34,889 nucleotides of DNA from Paracoccaceae bacterium (GCA_007116575.1 SKIF01000062.1:1-34889), one strand, 5' to 3'. Positions 1 through 8,894 are shown, counted from the first letter of the stretch. The notes: generated from the sequence alone by a model not told the origin. Numbers and translations: made by a program.

Positions 1-117
1 GCAGCGCGCGCCCCACTGACATAATCTTCACACAGCCTGCGCCGTGGCGCAGATGGCGGGCAAACCGCACCGATCCCGCGCGATGATGCGCATCCCGACC
101 ATACCCGGCTTAGACCG

Positions 118-136
118 GGCGCGCGCAGTGCGCGCC
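118..136 (-). terminator. GC-rich hairpin downstream of the transaminase gene
   Basis: A perfect 7-base inverted repeat (GGCGCGC at 118-124 and GCGCGCC at 130-136, 5-base loop) lies about 27 bases beyond the stop codon of the minus-strand transaminase gene. There is no run of T on the transcript side, so it is at best a weak or factor-assisted terminator. In DNA this rich in GC such a dyad could also be chance. Confidence 0.25.
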
Positions 137-162
137 TCGGGCCTGCTGGACAGGTCGGTCAC

Positions 163-1539
163 TTACATTGCCCCGGTCACGGCATCGAGCGCGTCGCGTG
201 TCACCTCGACCACGATATCCGCCTCTTCGCGGCTCAGGCAGAGCGGCGGCGCGAAGCCGATGATCTCGCCCTGCGGCATCGCGCGTGCGATCACGCCGCG
301 GCGCGCCATCTCGGCCACGACCTGCGCGGTGACTTTCTCGGACGCGTCGAAATCCACGCGGGCGCCAGGGTCGCGTTGCAACTCGACCGCCGCCAGCATC
401 CCGTCGCCGCGCACATCGCCGACAAAGCGGTGCCCGGCCAGCGCATCCGCCATCGTCTTGCGGAAATAGGCCCCGGTCTCGCCGGCATTCGCCACCAGCC
501 CGAGACTGTCGATCAGCTTCAGGTTCGCCACCCCCGCTGCCGCGCCGATGGGGTGGGCGGAATAGGTCCAGCCATGGCCGAAGGGGCCGAACTTGTCGGT
601 GCCCTCTTCCAGTACGCGGAACAGATCATCGCTGACAATCGAGCCCGAGAGCGGCGCATAGGCCGAGGTCAGCCCCTTGGCGATGGTGATGATATCGGGG
701 CGGATGCCATAATGGTCCGAACCCATCATCGTGCCCAGCCGCCCGAAGCCTGTCACCACTTCATCCGTGATCAGCAGGATCTCATGCTTTTTCAGCACCG
801 CCTGAATCGCCTCCCAGTATCCGGCAGGCGGCGGCACGATCCCGCCCGTGCCCAGAATCGGCTCACCGATGAAAGCCCCGATCGTGTCCGCTCCTTCGCG
901 TGCGATCAGCTCTTCCAGAGCCGCCACGCAATGCGCTGTAAACGCCTCTTCCGACATTTCCGGGTCGGGGCGGCGGAAGTAATAGGGGGCTTCAGTATGG
1001 ATCACCTCGGCGAGCGGCAGGCCGAATTTCGCGTGAAACGGCACAAGCCCTGTCATCGAGCCAGTGATCAGCCCCGAGCCGTGATAGCCGCGCCAGCGAG
1101 AGATGATCTTGCGCTTTTCCGGGCGGCCCAACACGTTCTGGACATACCAGACCAGTTTGACATTGGTCTCGTTCGCATCTGACCCGCCCAGCCCGAAATA
1201 GACCTTGTTCATATGCGCCGGTGCACGCTCGGCCACCATCCGTGCCAGCGTGATCGAGGCCTCGGTGCCATGCCCGACATAAGCGTGATAATAGGCCAGT
1301 TCACGCGCCTGCTCGGCAATCGCCTCGGCGATCTCCTGCCGTCCGTAGCCGACATTGACGCAATAGAGCCCGGCGAAGGCATCCAGAAGGCGGTTGCCGT
1401 CGCGATCCTCGATATAAACACCTCCGGCGCCGGTCACGATGCGCGTGGGGCTTTCGCCGCGCGCGTGCTGCCCGAATGCCGTGGAGGCATGCAGGAAATG
1501 GGCACGGTCCCACAGGTCGAGCTGGTCATTGGTCAGCAT
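163..1539 (-). CDS. Class III (omega) aminotransferase, Ruegeria amine-transaminase type
   Basis: 458 residues, a full-length PLP-dependent fold-type I class III aminotransferase. These enzymes move an amino group from an amine or omega-amino acid to pyruvate or another keto acid in the cytoplasm. The cofactor aspartate is D259 (in LLITDEVVTGFGR) and the PLP lysine is K288 (in ITIAKGLTSAY). From memory, the sequence is very close to the structurally studied Ruegeria sp. TM1040 amine transaminase (PDB 3FCR): Y59, Y87, Y152 and T231, known active-site positions of that enzyme, fall at the same numbers here. The ATG is preceded by a strong GGAAAGGA ribosome site. It is the first gene of no obvious operon, and the physiological substrate (polyamine, taurine, beta-alanine or other) cannot be told from the sequence. 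Family certain, substrate open. Confidence 0.93.
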   Translation of the reverse strand: MLTNDQLDLWDRAHFLHASTAFGQHARGESPTRIVTGAGGVYIEDRDGNRLLDAFAGLYCVNVGYGRQEIAEAIAEQARELAYYHAYVGHGTEASITLARMVAERAPAHMNKVYFGLGGSDANETNVKLVWYVQNVLGRPEKRKIISRWRGYHGSGLITGSMTGLVPFHAKFGLPLAEVIHTEAPYYFRRPDPEMSEEAFTAHCVAALEELIAREGADTIGAFIGEPILGTGGIVPPPAGYWEAIQAVLKKHEILLITDEVVTGFGRLGTMMGSDHYGIRPDIITIAKGLTSAYAPLSGSIVSDDLFRVLEEGTDKFGPFGHGWTYSAHPIGAAAGVANLKLIDSLGLVANAGETGAYFRKTMADALAGHRFVGDVRGDGMLAAVELQRDPGARVDFDASEKVTAQVVAEMARRGVIARAMPQGEIIGFAPPLCLSREEADIVVEVTRDALDAVTGAM

Positions 1540-1675
1540 GGTCGTCCTTTCCGGCAGGTCGTTCCGCGCCTGCCTGTCTGAGTGCGAAGGGGGAGCCGGG
1601 CGGGCCGTGTCGCGGCCTGCGGGCTGAGCGTGACCCTGTCAGAGGTCCGGGGTAAAAGTCAAATGGGTTGCGCGA

Positions 1676-1933
1676 TCAAGTGATCTTGCCGCTTTCACGT
1701 GCCAGACGATAAACGCCCTCGGGCAGGTTCAGCGCTGCCGCCAGTTCGTCAAGCTGCGCCAGCGAGAGCGTAACCACGACATCGGTGTCGCGCTGCGGGT
1801 CGAACTGGCGCAGAGTGACGCAATCCTCAAACGCGGTGATAATGACATCCTCGCGCAACGCCTCGACCGGCCCCTCGGCCTCGTCGACCAGGGTGATCAC
1901 GGTCGCGTCGAAATCATGCTCGATGGTAAACAT
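1676..1933 (-). CDS. Conserved hypothetical protein, 85 residues
   Basis: I do not recognise a named family. The ATG at 1933 gives an acidic soluble protein of 85 residues starting MFTIEHDFDATVITLVDE, with an alternating beta-strand pattern followed by a predicted helix (LAQLDELAAAL) and no signal peptide or membrane segment. The open frame extends upstream to 2029, but the extra 32 residues are rich in Pro, Arg and Ser and look non-coding. The compact mixed alpha/beta layout and normal codon use support a real gene. It lies between the transaminase and metG on the same strand but is too far from either (about 136 and 385 bases) to assume a shared transcript. Confidence 0.7.
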   Translation of the reverse strand: MFTIEHDFDATVITLVDEAEGPVEALREDVIITAFEDCVTLRQFDPQRDTDVVVTLSLAQLDELAAALNLPEGVYRLARESGKIT

Positions 1934-2318
1934 GGGCGCGAGCCTAGTGCAGCCGCCCGGCGGTGAAAAGCGAAAAACGGGCGGGCTTCGCCGTGCTGTC
2001 GGTTCCGTGCGGCAAGTGATGCGTGACACCCTGATGGCAGGCGCGCCAGATCAAGGCGTCGCTTGTGACGCCCAGCGCTGAGCGCCAGGACGGGGCAGCC
2101 TTGTCAGGCAGCTGGGGTTGGACATTTGTGACCAGATTGATCGGCCGCCCCCAGAATTGCGCGCTGCGCGACCTTGTCTGTGCAAGCGCCTTGCGGCATC
2201 TGGCAGCGCCGCGTGCCGGGGCACAGCCCCCCGACATGACTGCAAGGATGCGCCTGACACCACCATCACGCTGGACGGGGACGGACGTTTCCGGATGTGG
2301 CGCAGCAAGGGCAGGGGC
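1934..2318. other. Gene-free interval, 385 bases
   Basis: This lies between the metG stop and the start of the small hypothetical gene. Both strands have open frames only as low-complexity Arg/Pro/Ala translations, which look like frame shadows. A short dyad, GCGTC at 2056-2060 with GACGC at 2067-2071, is the only structure seen. No tRNA, terminator T-run or promoter consensus could be made out. Confidence 0.4.
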
Positions 2319-4034
2319 TCAGCGACCACCCGCGAACTGCTCTTCCCATTCCGCGCGGCGCTCGTCGCTGATCTTGGCGAACAGCACCTCGGGCACTGTG
2401 AAGGCGTGTCCGGGGGCCAGGACCTGCAAGCTCGTGGCGATATCCTTGGGCCAGGACCAGTCCTCGCAGCCCAGATCGGCCATGATCCGTGCACTGGCCG
2501 CAGGGATGAAAGGCTGCGAGACCACGGCATAAAGCCGGATCAGGTTCAGGCTCAGCCGGATTTGCGCGGCGGCCTGATCCGGGTCGGTCTTGAAGGTCGA
2601 CCAGGGCGCGGCCTCCTGCAGATATTCATTGCCCAGCACCCAGAGCGCGCGCAATTCCGCAGCCGATTTGCGCACTTCCATCGCCTCCATATGTCGCTCA
2701 TAGGCGCGCAGGCGGGTGGCCAGGTTCTCGACAAGCTGCGCCTCGCGCGGCCCGTTCGCGCCGCCCTCGGGGACCACTTCGCCGAATTTCGAGCGGCAGA
2801 ACTTGGTCACGCGGCTCACCAGATTGCCCAGCACATCGGCCAGATCCTTGTTCACCGAAGCCTGAAAATTCTCCCATGTGAATTCGGCATCGCTGTTTTC
2901 CGGTGCGTGACTCAAGAGCCACCAGCGCCAGTAATCGCCGGGCAGGATGTCCAGCGCCTGATCCATGAACACACCCCGCCCGAGGCTCGTGGAAAACTGT
3001 CCGCCATCGTAATTCAGGTAATTGAAGGACTTGATGTAATCGACCATCTTCCACGGCTCGCCCGAGCCGATCAGCGTGGCGGGAAAGCTGAGCGTGTGGA
3101 AGGGCACATTGTCCTTGCCCATGAACTGCACATAGCGCACATCGTCCGCGCCCTCATCTGTGCGCCACCAGCGCCGCCACGCGGCCTCATCGAGGCCCTC
3201 TGAGTCGGCCCATTCGGCGGTTGCGGCGATATATTCGATGGGCGCGTCGAACCAGACATAGAAGACCTTGCCCTCCATGCCCTGCCAGGGCGCGCCCTCG
3301 AACTGTACCGGTACGCCCCAGTCCAGATCGCGGGTGATGCCCCGGTCCTGCAACCCGTCGCCATCATGCAGCCATTTCTTTGCAATCGAGGTGGTCAGCA
3401 CCGGCCAGCCCTGCTGGCTGTCGATCCAGTCGTCCAGCGTGTCGCGCAGTTTCGACTGGCGCAGATGCAGGTGGCGGGTCTCGCGCACTTCCAGATCGGT
3501 CGCCCCCGAGATGGCCGAGCGCGGGTCGATCAGTTCCAGCGGCGTCAACTGCTTGGTACAATTCTCGCACTGGTCGCCGCGCGCGCGCTCATAGCCGCAA
3601 TTCGGGCAGGTTCCCTCGATATAACGGTCGGGCAGGAAGCGGCCATCGCCATGCGAATAGACCTGCTTTTCCGAGACCGGCTCGATCAGTCCGGCGTCGC
3701 CCAGCCGTTCTGCAAAATGTTGGGTCAGCGCATGATTGCGGGGGCTGGAAGAGCGGCCGAAATGGTCGAAGGACAGCCCGAAACCGCGCGCCAGCTCAGC
3801 TTGCACATTGTGCATCTCGGCGCAGTATTCAGCGACTGGCTGGCCCGCCTTGGCAGCGGCGATCTCGGCAGGCGTGCCATGCTCGTCAGTGGCGCAGATG
3901 AACATCACCTCATGGCCGCGCGCGCGCATATAGCGGGCATAGAGATCTGCGGGCAACTGACTGCCGACCAGATTGCCCAGATGCTTGATTCCATTGATAT
4001 ACGGCAAGGCCGACGTGATCAGGATGCGCGCCAT
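2319..4034 (-). CDS. metG: Methionyl-tRNA synthetase
   Basis: 571 residues from the ATG at 4034 ([12 protein letters not shown]). The open frame runs on upstream to 4373, but that part has no resemblance to the family, and 571 residues is the usual length for Rhodobacterales MetRS. The enzyme charges tRNA-Met with methionine in the cytoplasm. Class I signatures are present: the HIGH-type motif HLGN at 18-21, a zinc knuckle with C143, C146, C156 and C159, and the KMSKS-region loop in the form FSTS at 347-350. It ends without the C-terminal EMAP/Trbp111-like dimerisation domain, as usual for the shorter forms. It is transcribed toward the hypothetical gene at 1676-1933. Assignment is certain. 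Confidence 0.97.
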   Translation of the reverse strand: MARILITSALPYINGIKHLGNLVGSQLPADLYARYMRARGHEVMFICATDEHGTPAEIAAAKAGQPVAEYCAEMHNVQAELARGFGLSFDHFGRSSSPRNHALTQHFAERLGDAGLIEPVSEKQVYSHGDGRFLPDRYIEGTCPNCGYERARGDQCENCTKQLTPLELIDPRSAISGATDLEVRETRHLHLRQSKLRDTLDDWIDSQQGWPVLTTSIAKKWLHDGDGLQDRGITRDLDWGVPVQFEGAPWQGMEGKVFYVWFDAPIEYIAATAEWADSEGLDEAAWRRWWRTDEGADDVRYVQFMGKDNVPFHTLSFPATLIGSGEPWKMVDYIKSFNYLNYDGGQFSTSLGRGVFMDQALDILPGDYWRWWLLSHAPENSDAEFTWENFQASVNKDLADVLGNLVSRVTKFCRSKFGEVVPEGGANGPREAQLVENLATRLRAYERHMEAMEVRKSAAELRALWVLGNEYLQEAAPWSTFKTDPDQAAAQIRLSLNLIRLYAVVSQPFIPAASARIMADLGCEDWSWPKDIATSLQVLAPGHAFTVPEVLFAKISDERRAEWEEQFAGGR

Positions 4035-4573
4035 GTCTGTCCCCGGATGTCCCATTGCCCGCCCATCTAGAGCAATTTGCACCCGAGGGGAAACCCCGAT
4101 TGCCACGATGTCGCGCAGTGCTCTGGTCGCGCGGGGCTCTGTCAGACAGTAGCGTTTTCTCCGTATCGCCCGCCACTGGCACGGTGCACCCGGCGCAAAA
4201 GACACCGCGTGTCGGCTGCGGGCGTCCCCCGGGCGGATCGTCTGTGCGCGCGGCCTCAGCCGCACTTTGCCTTCGCTAGGGGGGCGTTTCGGCTGCTCGC
4301 GCCAAAGCGCCCCGGACGGTGTCATTGCGACAGGCGCTAATGCTTGTCCCCGTTTTCGGGCCTTCCCTGACACGGATGATTGCCCGCCTGACAGGAAACT
4401 TGGTCTGTTCTTACATCAAGCCCGGGACAGAACCTGTGGCAAGCGTGCCAAGGAACCGTTTTCCGGTCCATTGCCTTAGCATCTGGAGGCGGGCGGTTCT
4501 TTCAGCAGTCGGATAAGGCCGTTGCGGTCACGCCATGCGGCGAGCCGTGACAACGCGATACTCCTGGGCCTGC
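4035..4573. other. Gene-free interval with several dyads between metG and fliI
   Basis: These 539 bases hold the metG leader and the fliI trailer, as both genes read on the minus strand. Open frames here are short and unconvincing, including a 65-codon plus-strand frame at 4319-4516. Dyads seen are GGGGCGTTT 4281-4289 with AAA-G-CGCCCC 4304-4313 (one bulge), a nested pair CTTGG 4399-4403 / CCAAG 4448-4452 enclosing CTGTTC 4405-4410 / GGACAG 4425-4430, and GTCACG 4527-4532 / CGTGAC 4546-4551. The last is about 22 bases past the fliI stop and could be its terminator. Nothing matches a known RNA family that I can name. Confidence 0.4.
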
Positions 4574-5911
4574 CTACACCCCTCCCGGCTGGGTCGGGGC
4601 GCGCGCTTCCAGAGACTGCGCGAGCCGCGCGAAGGCCCCCTTGATGCCATGCGCCGTGTCTTCGCCCACAAAGGCATCAAGCGCAGGCCAGAGCTGGATC
4701 GCGCGGTCCACCAGCGGGTCGGACCCGGCTTCGTAGAGCCCGGCCTGGATCATCATCTCGGCCCGGTCATAGGCCCCGAGATAACGCCGCGCCTCGCTGA
4801 TGCGGGCGTTTTCCTCGGGGGTGGCGCAATGGGGCAGGGCGCGGCTGACCGAGCGCAGCACATCGATGGCCGGAAACCGCCCGCGTTCGGCGATCGAGCG
4901 ATCCATCACCACATGCCCGTCAAGCACCCCGCGCAGGATGTCGGCGACCGGTTCCTCCATGTCGGAGCCTGCCACAAGAACCGTGAACACCGCTGTAATC
5001 GCTCCCACATCATCGCGGCCCGGCCCCGCGCGCTCGGCCAGTGCCATGATCCGATGCGCGACCGTGGGGGGATAGCCGCGCAGGGAGGCTTCCTCGCCTG
5101 CGGCCAGCGCCACTTCGCGATGCGCCTCGGCCATGCGGGTGATGCTGTCGGCCAGCAGCAGCACATGCTTGCCCTGATCGCGAAAATGCTCGGCCACGCA
5201 CATCGCCGCCTGCGCGCAGCGCCGCCGCGTCAGTGGCGGCTGGTCCGAGGTCGCGGTCACCACCACTGCGCGCGCCAGCCCCTCGGGCCCCAGCACATCC
5301 TCGATGAATTCGCGCAATTCGCGCCCGCGCTCACCGATCAGCGCGATCACCACGACATCGGCCTGCATGGCGCGCGCGAACCGTCCCAGCAGCATCGACT
5401 TGCCCACGCCCGAGCCCGCGAAAAGCCCGATCCGCTGGCCGCGCACCACGGGCAGCAGTGTGTTGAACACCGCCATGCCGGTATCGAGCCGCGCACCCAG
5501 TCGGCCCCGGCGCGCAGGTTCCGGCGCGGGGGCATCGAGCGGGCGGCGGCGCGCTCCGGGGATCAGCGGACGGCCGTCAAGCGGGCGGCCATAAGGGTCG
5601 ATCACGCGCCCGATCCAGCTGTCATCGGGCGCAATTCCACGCGCGGCCAGATGCTCTGCCCGGTCGCCGATGGCCAGCCCGTCGCAGGGACCATCGGGCA
5701 GCGCCTGCGCCTCGGTCGCTGTCAGCCGCAGGATTTCGGCCCCCACGCGCTGGCCCTCGCGCGTCGTGATTTCCAGCCAGTCACCGATCCGGGCAGTATC
5801 GGTCAGCCCCTCGACCGAGACAAGCTGACCGTCGATCCGGTTGATCCGCCCGTAGACCCGGACAGGACGCAACTGCGCCACCTGTGCGCGCAATTCTTCC
5901 AGAATTTCCAT
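4574..5911 (-). CDS. fliI: Flagellar export ATPase FliI
   Basis: 445 residues, the normal length. FliI is the cytoplasmic hexameric ATPase of the flagellar type III export apparatus, related to the F1 beta subunit. It works with FliH and FliJ to feed substrates to FlhA/FlhB. Visible motifs are Walker A AGSGVGKS at 165-172, the GERGRE segment at about 193-198, Walker B VLLLADS at about 250-256 and the conserved SLRGYPPTVAHR stretch. It stands alone on the minus strand, divergent from the rod operon that starts 89 bases away with flgB. No fliH is seen in the window, and a candidate fliJ lies at 11958-12287. The ribosome site before ATG 5911 is weak. Confidence 0.96.
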   Translation of the reverse strand: MEILEELRAQVAQLRPVRVYGRINRIDGQLVSVEGLTDTARIGDWLEITTREGQRVGAEILRLTATEAQALPDGPCDGLAIGDRAEHLAARGIAPDDSWIGRVIDPYGRPLDGRPLIPGARRRPLDAPAPEPARRGRLGARLDTGMAVFNTLLPVVRGQRIGLFAGSGVGKSMLLGRFARAMQADVVVIALIGERGRELREFIEDVLGPEGLARAVVVTATSDQPPLTRRRCAQAAMCVAEHFRDQGKHVLLLADSITRMAEAHREVALAAGEEASLRGYPPTVAHRIMALAERAGPGRDDVGAITAVFTVLVAGSDMEEPVADILRGVLDGHVVMDRSIAERGRFPAIDVLRSVSRALPHCATPEENARISEARRYLGAYDRAEMMIQAGLYEAGSDPLVDRAIQLWPALDAFVGEDTAHGIKGAFARLAQSLEARAPTQPGGV

Positions 5912-6000
5912 GCACCGTCTCGTTTTCCTGCCTTCCGCTTACCGAACCTTAATCGAATCAGACTTAAGACTTGGTGTATCGACTGACGGGAGAAACCCTC
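5912..6000. promoter_or_regulatory. Divergent fliI/flgB control region with CTTAA/TTAAG dyad
   Basis: The 89-base gap must hold start signals for fliI (minus) and the flgB operon (plus). It contains CTTAA at 5948-5952 and TTAAG at 5964-5968, separated by 11 bases. The TTAA cores recall CtrA half-sites, which control flagellar genes in many alphaproteobacteria, but CtrA boxes usually have a 7-base gap, so the match is poor. No sigma-54 GG/GC element or clear sigma-70 pair was recognised. A GGGAGAAA ribosome site precedes the flgB ATG at 6001. Confidence 0.3.
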
Positions 6001-6378
6001 ATGTTTGACATACCCGACCTGATGCGCGTCGCGCAGGATCTCTCGCGCCATGCAGCCGCAAGACAGGCCGTGATCGCGGAAAACATCGCGCAGGCTGATA
6101 CGCCGGGCTATCGCGCCCGCGATCTGCCGGATTTCGCCGCCACGCTGCACAAGGGGCATCTGCGCACCACCCGCCCCCTGCATCTTGGCGCGTCACATGG
6201 CGCCGCCCCCCTTTCCCCGCAGATCGACCGCGCCGCCCCCACCTACAGCCCCAGTGGCAACACCGTCTCGCTGGAACGCGAAATGATGCGCGCCGCGCGC
6301 ACGCAGCAAGCGCATGACATGGCGCTGGCCACCTACGGGTCTGCGCGGGCGATCCTGCGCAGTGCACTCGGGCGATAG
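6001..6378 (+). CDS. flgB: Flagellar proximal rod protein FlgB
   Basis: 125 residues from the ATG at 6001 (MFDIPDLMRVAQDL). An in-frame ATG at 5971 would add ten residues but lacks a good ribosome site, whereas 6001 follows GGGAGAAACCCTC. FlgB is exported and forms the base of the periplasmic rod with FlgC, FlgF and FliE. The rod-family N-terminal signature is clear: VIAENIAQADTPGYRARD. The C-terminal heptad-like helix (EREMMRAARTQQAHDMALATY) is the usual coiled-coil partner segment. First gene of the nine-gene plus-strand flagellar operon, 8 bases before flgC. Confidence 0.96.
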   Translation: MFDIPDLMRVAQDLSRHAAARQAVIAENIAQADTPGYRARDLPDFAATLHKGHLRTTRPLHLGASHGAAPLSPQIDRAAPTYSPSGNTVSLEREMMRAARTQQAHDMALATYGSARAILRSALGR

Positions 6379-6386
6379 GGGGCAGC

Positions 6387-6779
6387 ATGACGGATCTCTC
6401 GCACAGCTTTTCACTCGCCGCCTCGGGAATGGAGGCGCAGGCGCGCCGTCTGCGCCATGTCTCGGAAAACATCGCCAATGCCGACACCCCCGGATACCGC
6501 CGCAAGACGGTAGAATTTCGCGCCGAGATGGACCGCGCCAGCGGGTTGTCGCGCGTGAGCACCGGCCCGGTCCGGCTCGACCGGCGCGAGTTGCCGCTGG
6601 TCCATGACCCCTCCCATCCTCTGGCCGATGCGCAGGGCTATTACGAAGGCTCCAGTGTCGATCTGATGATCGAGATGGCCGATGCGCGCGAAGCCGCACG
6701 CAGCTACGAGGCCAATCTGCGCATGTTCGACCAGACCCGCCAGATGGCGCAGGGACTTCTGGACCTCCTGCGCCGGTAA
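6387..6779 (+). CDS. flgC: Flagellar proximal rod protein FlgC
   Basis: 130 residues, typical length. A proximal rod subunit exported through the flagellar type III gate. The signature HVSENIANADTPGYRRKT is at about 27-44, and the C-terminal helix EMADAREAARSYEANLRMFDQTRQMAQGLLDLL is cut from the usual pattern in which an ANL motif ends the protein. The start ATG at 6387 follows AGGGGGCAGC, 8 bases after the flgB stop. Product certain. Confidence 0.96.
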   Translation: MTDLSHSFSLAASGMEAQARRLRHVSENIANADTPGYRRKTVEFRAEMDRASGLSRVSTGPVRLDRRELPLVHDPSHPLADAQGYYEGSSVDLMIEMADAREAARSYEANLRMFDQTRQMAQGLLDLLRR

Positions 6780-6810
6780 TTCCCCACACATTTTTTGAAG
6801 GACAGGTTCC

Positions 6811-7101
6811 ATGACGATTTCCCCGAGCATTGCCATCCAGACCTATGATTCCGCGCGCCACGCGGCAGCCCCCAAAGCAGTACCGGACCGGGCCGAGGCG
6901 GGCTTCGGAGCGGCGTTGGGCAGCTTCGCGACATCGCTGCAGCAGGCCGAGAGTACGGCAAAGAATGCGATGGTCTCGGGCGCAGACCCGCACGCATTGG
7001 TGCAGGCGCTGGCCGCGACCGAACTCGCGGTCGAGACCACAGTCGCGGTGCGCGACAAGGTGGTGGATGCCTATCTCGAAATCCTGCGGATGCCGGTGTG
7101 A
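6811..7101 (+). CDS. fliE: Flagellar hook-basal body protein FliE
   Basis: 96 residues. FliE links the MS ring to the proximal rod and is among the first export substrates. The C-terminal half has the recognisable family pattern (ALAATELAVETTVAVRDKVVDAYLEILRMPV), with the N-terminal part variable as usual. AAGGACAGG provides the ribosome site ahead of ATG 6811. The stop is three bases before the fliQ start, so the two are likely translated together. Confidence 0.94.
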   Translation: MTISPSIAIQTYDSARHAAAPKAVPDRAEAGFGAALGSFATSLQQAESTAKNAMVSGADPHALVQALAATELAVETTVAVRDKVVDAYLEILRMPV

Positions 7102-7104
7102 GCC

Positions 7105-7371
7105 ATGAGTGAGACAGTCTTCTTTGACACGCTGCGCCAGGGGCTCTGGGTCGCCACGATGATCGCCACGCCGATCCTGATGGCTGCCCTAGTGGCCGGA
7201 GTGGCGGTGGGGCTGTTTCAGGCGCTGACCTCGATTCAGGAAATGACGCTGACATTTGTGCCAAAACTCGCCGCCATTTTGGTCGTGTTCTGGATCTCCA
7301 TGAGCTTCATGTCATCCACGCTGGTCAGCTTCTTTCAGGGCGAGATCGTGCCCCTGATCGCGAGGTTCTGA
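7105..7371 (+). CDS. fliQ: Flagellar export gate protein FliQ
   Basis: 88 residues with two hydrophobic helices (about 14-40 and 50-75) and the loop FQALTSIQEMTLTFVPKL, which is the hallmark of FliQ/SctS. Four copies of FliQ join FliP and FliR in the inner-membrane export gate. fliR and flhB lie in the facing operon (13369-14160 and 12284-13372). fliP is not in the window. The gene is packed between fliE and flgF with gaps of 2-3 bases. Confidence 0.96.
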   Translation: MSETVFFDTLRQGLWVATMIATPILMAALVAGVAVGLFQALTSIQEMTLTFVPKLAAILVVFWISMSFMSSTLVSFFQGEIVPLIARF

Positions 7372-7373
7372 GT

Positions 7374-8090
7374 ATGGATAACGCAGGCTATATCACGCTC
7401 ACCCGCCTCTCGGGGCTCCGGCGCGAGATGGCGATGGTCGCGCATAACATCGCCAATGCGGGCACGACCGGGTTCCGCCGCGAAGGGATGGTGTTCTCCG
7501 AATTCGTGGTCGCCACCGACCGGCACGAGCCGTCGCTGTCGATGGCGCTCGGCAATACGCGTCAGACCTCGCAGTTGCAGGGCGGGTTAGCGCAGACCAA
7601 TGGCAGTTTCGACATGGCGATCGAGGGCGAGGGGTTCTTCCAGCTGGAAACCCCCGACGGCCCGCGCCTGACCCGCGCCGGCATGTTCACCCCCAATCCG
7701 GCGGGCGAACTGGTCAACATGGACGGCCACCACCTGCTCGATGCCGGGGGTGCGCCGATCTTCGTGCCGCCCGATGCGCGCAGCATCACCATGGCACGCG
7801 ATGGCACGCTCTCGGGCGATGGCCAGCCCTTCGCGCAGGTGGGGCTCGTGCGCCCGGTCGATCCGCTGTCCGTGACGCGCGCGGCAGGCACGCTCTTTGC
7901 TGTCGATGGCCCGGTCGAGCCGGTCGAGGCACCGATGATCCTGCAGGGGTTTGTCGAGGAGTCCAATGTCGAGCCGCTGATCGAACTGGCCCGCATGATC
8001 GAGGTGCAGCGCGCCTATGAACAGGGCCAGCGCCTGCTCGAGCGCGAGGATGAGCGCATCCGCAACGTGATCCAGACGCTTGGACGGTAA
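7374..8090 (+). CDS. flgF: Flagellar rod protein FlgF
   Basis: 238 residues, family length. FlgF is a single-ring rod subunit between the proximal rod and FlgG. The N-terminal rod signature is MVAHNIANAGTTGFRREG, the central FDMAIEGEGFFQLETPDG and TRAGMF segments are the conserved flagellar hook/rod domain, and the C-terminal NVEPLIELARMIEVQRAYEQGQ is the usual basal-body rod C-terminus. ATG 7374 starts two bases after the fliQ stop, with GAGG of the fliQ 3' end as the likely ribosome site. Confidence 0.95.
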   Translation: MDNAGYITLTRLSGLRREMAMVAHNIANAGTTGFRREGMVFSEFVVATDRHEPSLSMALGNTRQTSQLQGGLAQTNGSFDMAIEGEGFFQLETPDGPRLTRAGMFTPNPAGELVNMDGHHLLDAGGAPIFVPPDARSITMARDGTLSGDGQPFAQVGLVRPVDPLSVTRAAGTLFAVDGPVEPVEAPMILQGFVEESNVEPLIELARMIEVQRAYEQGQRLLEREDERIRNVIQTLGR

Positions 8091-8108
8091 ACCAGAGGAG
8101 CCAGTGCC

Positions 8109-8894
8109 ATGAAATCCCTTCATATCGCCGCCACCGGCATGAGCGCGCAGCAGATGCGCGTCGATACCATCGCCAACAACCTCTCCAACATGAGCACCAC
8201 GGGCTATAATGCCCGCCGGGCCGATTTCGCCGATCTGCATTACCAGCAATTCGCCCGCGCGGGCGCGATCAGCGCGCAGGACGGCACCATGCTGCCGACG
8301 GGCGTGCAGGTCGGGCTTGGTGTGCGGCCCGCCTCGGTCAGCATGATGTTGCAGCAGGGCGCGTCAAAGGCCACTGGCGGCGATCTCGATATCGCGATCG
8401 AGGGGCGCGGCTATCTGGAAGTGACGCTGCCCGACGGCCAGCCCGCCTATACCCGCGATGGCGGGCTGCAGCGCACCGGCGACGGACTGATTGTCACCGC
8501 TGACGGGTTCGAGGTGGTCCCCGGAATCACCATCCCCAATGACGCGCGCGCGATCTCGATCAATGCCGAGGGCGAGGTCTATGCCTATTTCGCGGGCCAG
8601 GTGCAGCCCCAGCTTCTGGGCCAGCTTTCGCTGGCGGGCTTTGCCAATGAAAAGGGGCTCGAGGCCATCGGCTCCAACCTTTTTGTCGAGACCGCGGCAT
8701 CCGGCCCGGCGCAGGTTTCCGCGCCGGGCAGGGACGGGCTGGGCACGCTGCGCCAGGGCTATCTGGAGGAAAGCTCGGTCGATCCGGTGCGCGAGATGAC
8801 CGAGCTGATCAAGGCGCAGCGCGGGTATGAGCTGAATTCCAAGGTTATCACCGCCGCCGACCAGATGCTCGGCGCAACGACGCAGGTGCGCTGA
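8109..8894 (+). CDS. flgG: Flagellar distal rod protein FlgG
   Basis: 261 residues, the standard length of FlgG, which builds the distal rod passing through the P and L rings. Signature motifs are TIANNLSNMSTTGYNARRADF near the N-terminus, the DLDIAIEGRGYLEVTLPDG and TRDGGLQRTGDG segments, and the C-terminal GYLEESSVDPVREMTELIKAQRGYELNSK, written here in parts. AGAGGAG precedes ATG 8109. The stop codon overlaps the flgA start by one base (TGATG, 8892-8896), which points to translational coupling. Confidence 0.97.
   Translation: MKSLHIAATGMSAQQMRVDTIANNLSNMSTTGYNARRADFADLHYQQFARAGAISAQDGTMLPTGVQVGLGVRPASVSMMLQQGASKATGGDLDIAIEGRGYLEVTLPDGQPAYTRDGGLQRTGDGLIVTADGFEVVPGITIPNDARAISINAEGEVYAYFAGQVQPQLLGQLSLAGFANEKGLEAIGSNLFVETAASGPAQVSAPGRDGLGTLRQGYLEESSVDPVREMTELIKAQRGYELNSKVITAADQMLGATTQVR

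Noticed and set aside
1-19. Possible end of a plus-strand gene (frame closing with TGA at 17-19)
   Set aside because: Only five codons are visible, too few to support a gene.
3041-3064. Loss of the usual KMSKS lysines in MetG (FSTS form)
   Set aside because: The FSTS form is, to my knowledge, normal in alphaproteobacterial MetRS, so not a defect.
4319-4516. 65-codon plus-strand frame in the metG-fliI gap
   Set aside because: No ribosome site and unbiased third positions; not supported as a gene.
4535-5986. 483-codon plus-strand open frame opposite fliI
   Set aside because: Translation is rich in His, Arg and Gln with no family resemblance; it is the mirror of fliI codon bias in GC-rich DNA.
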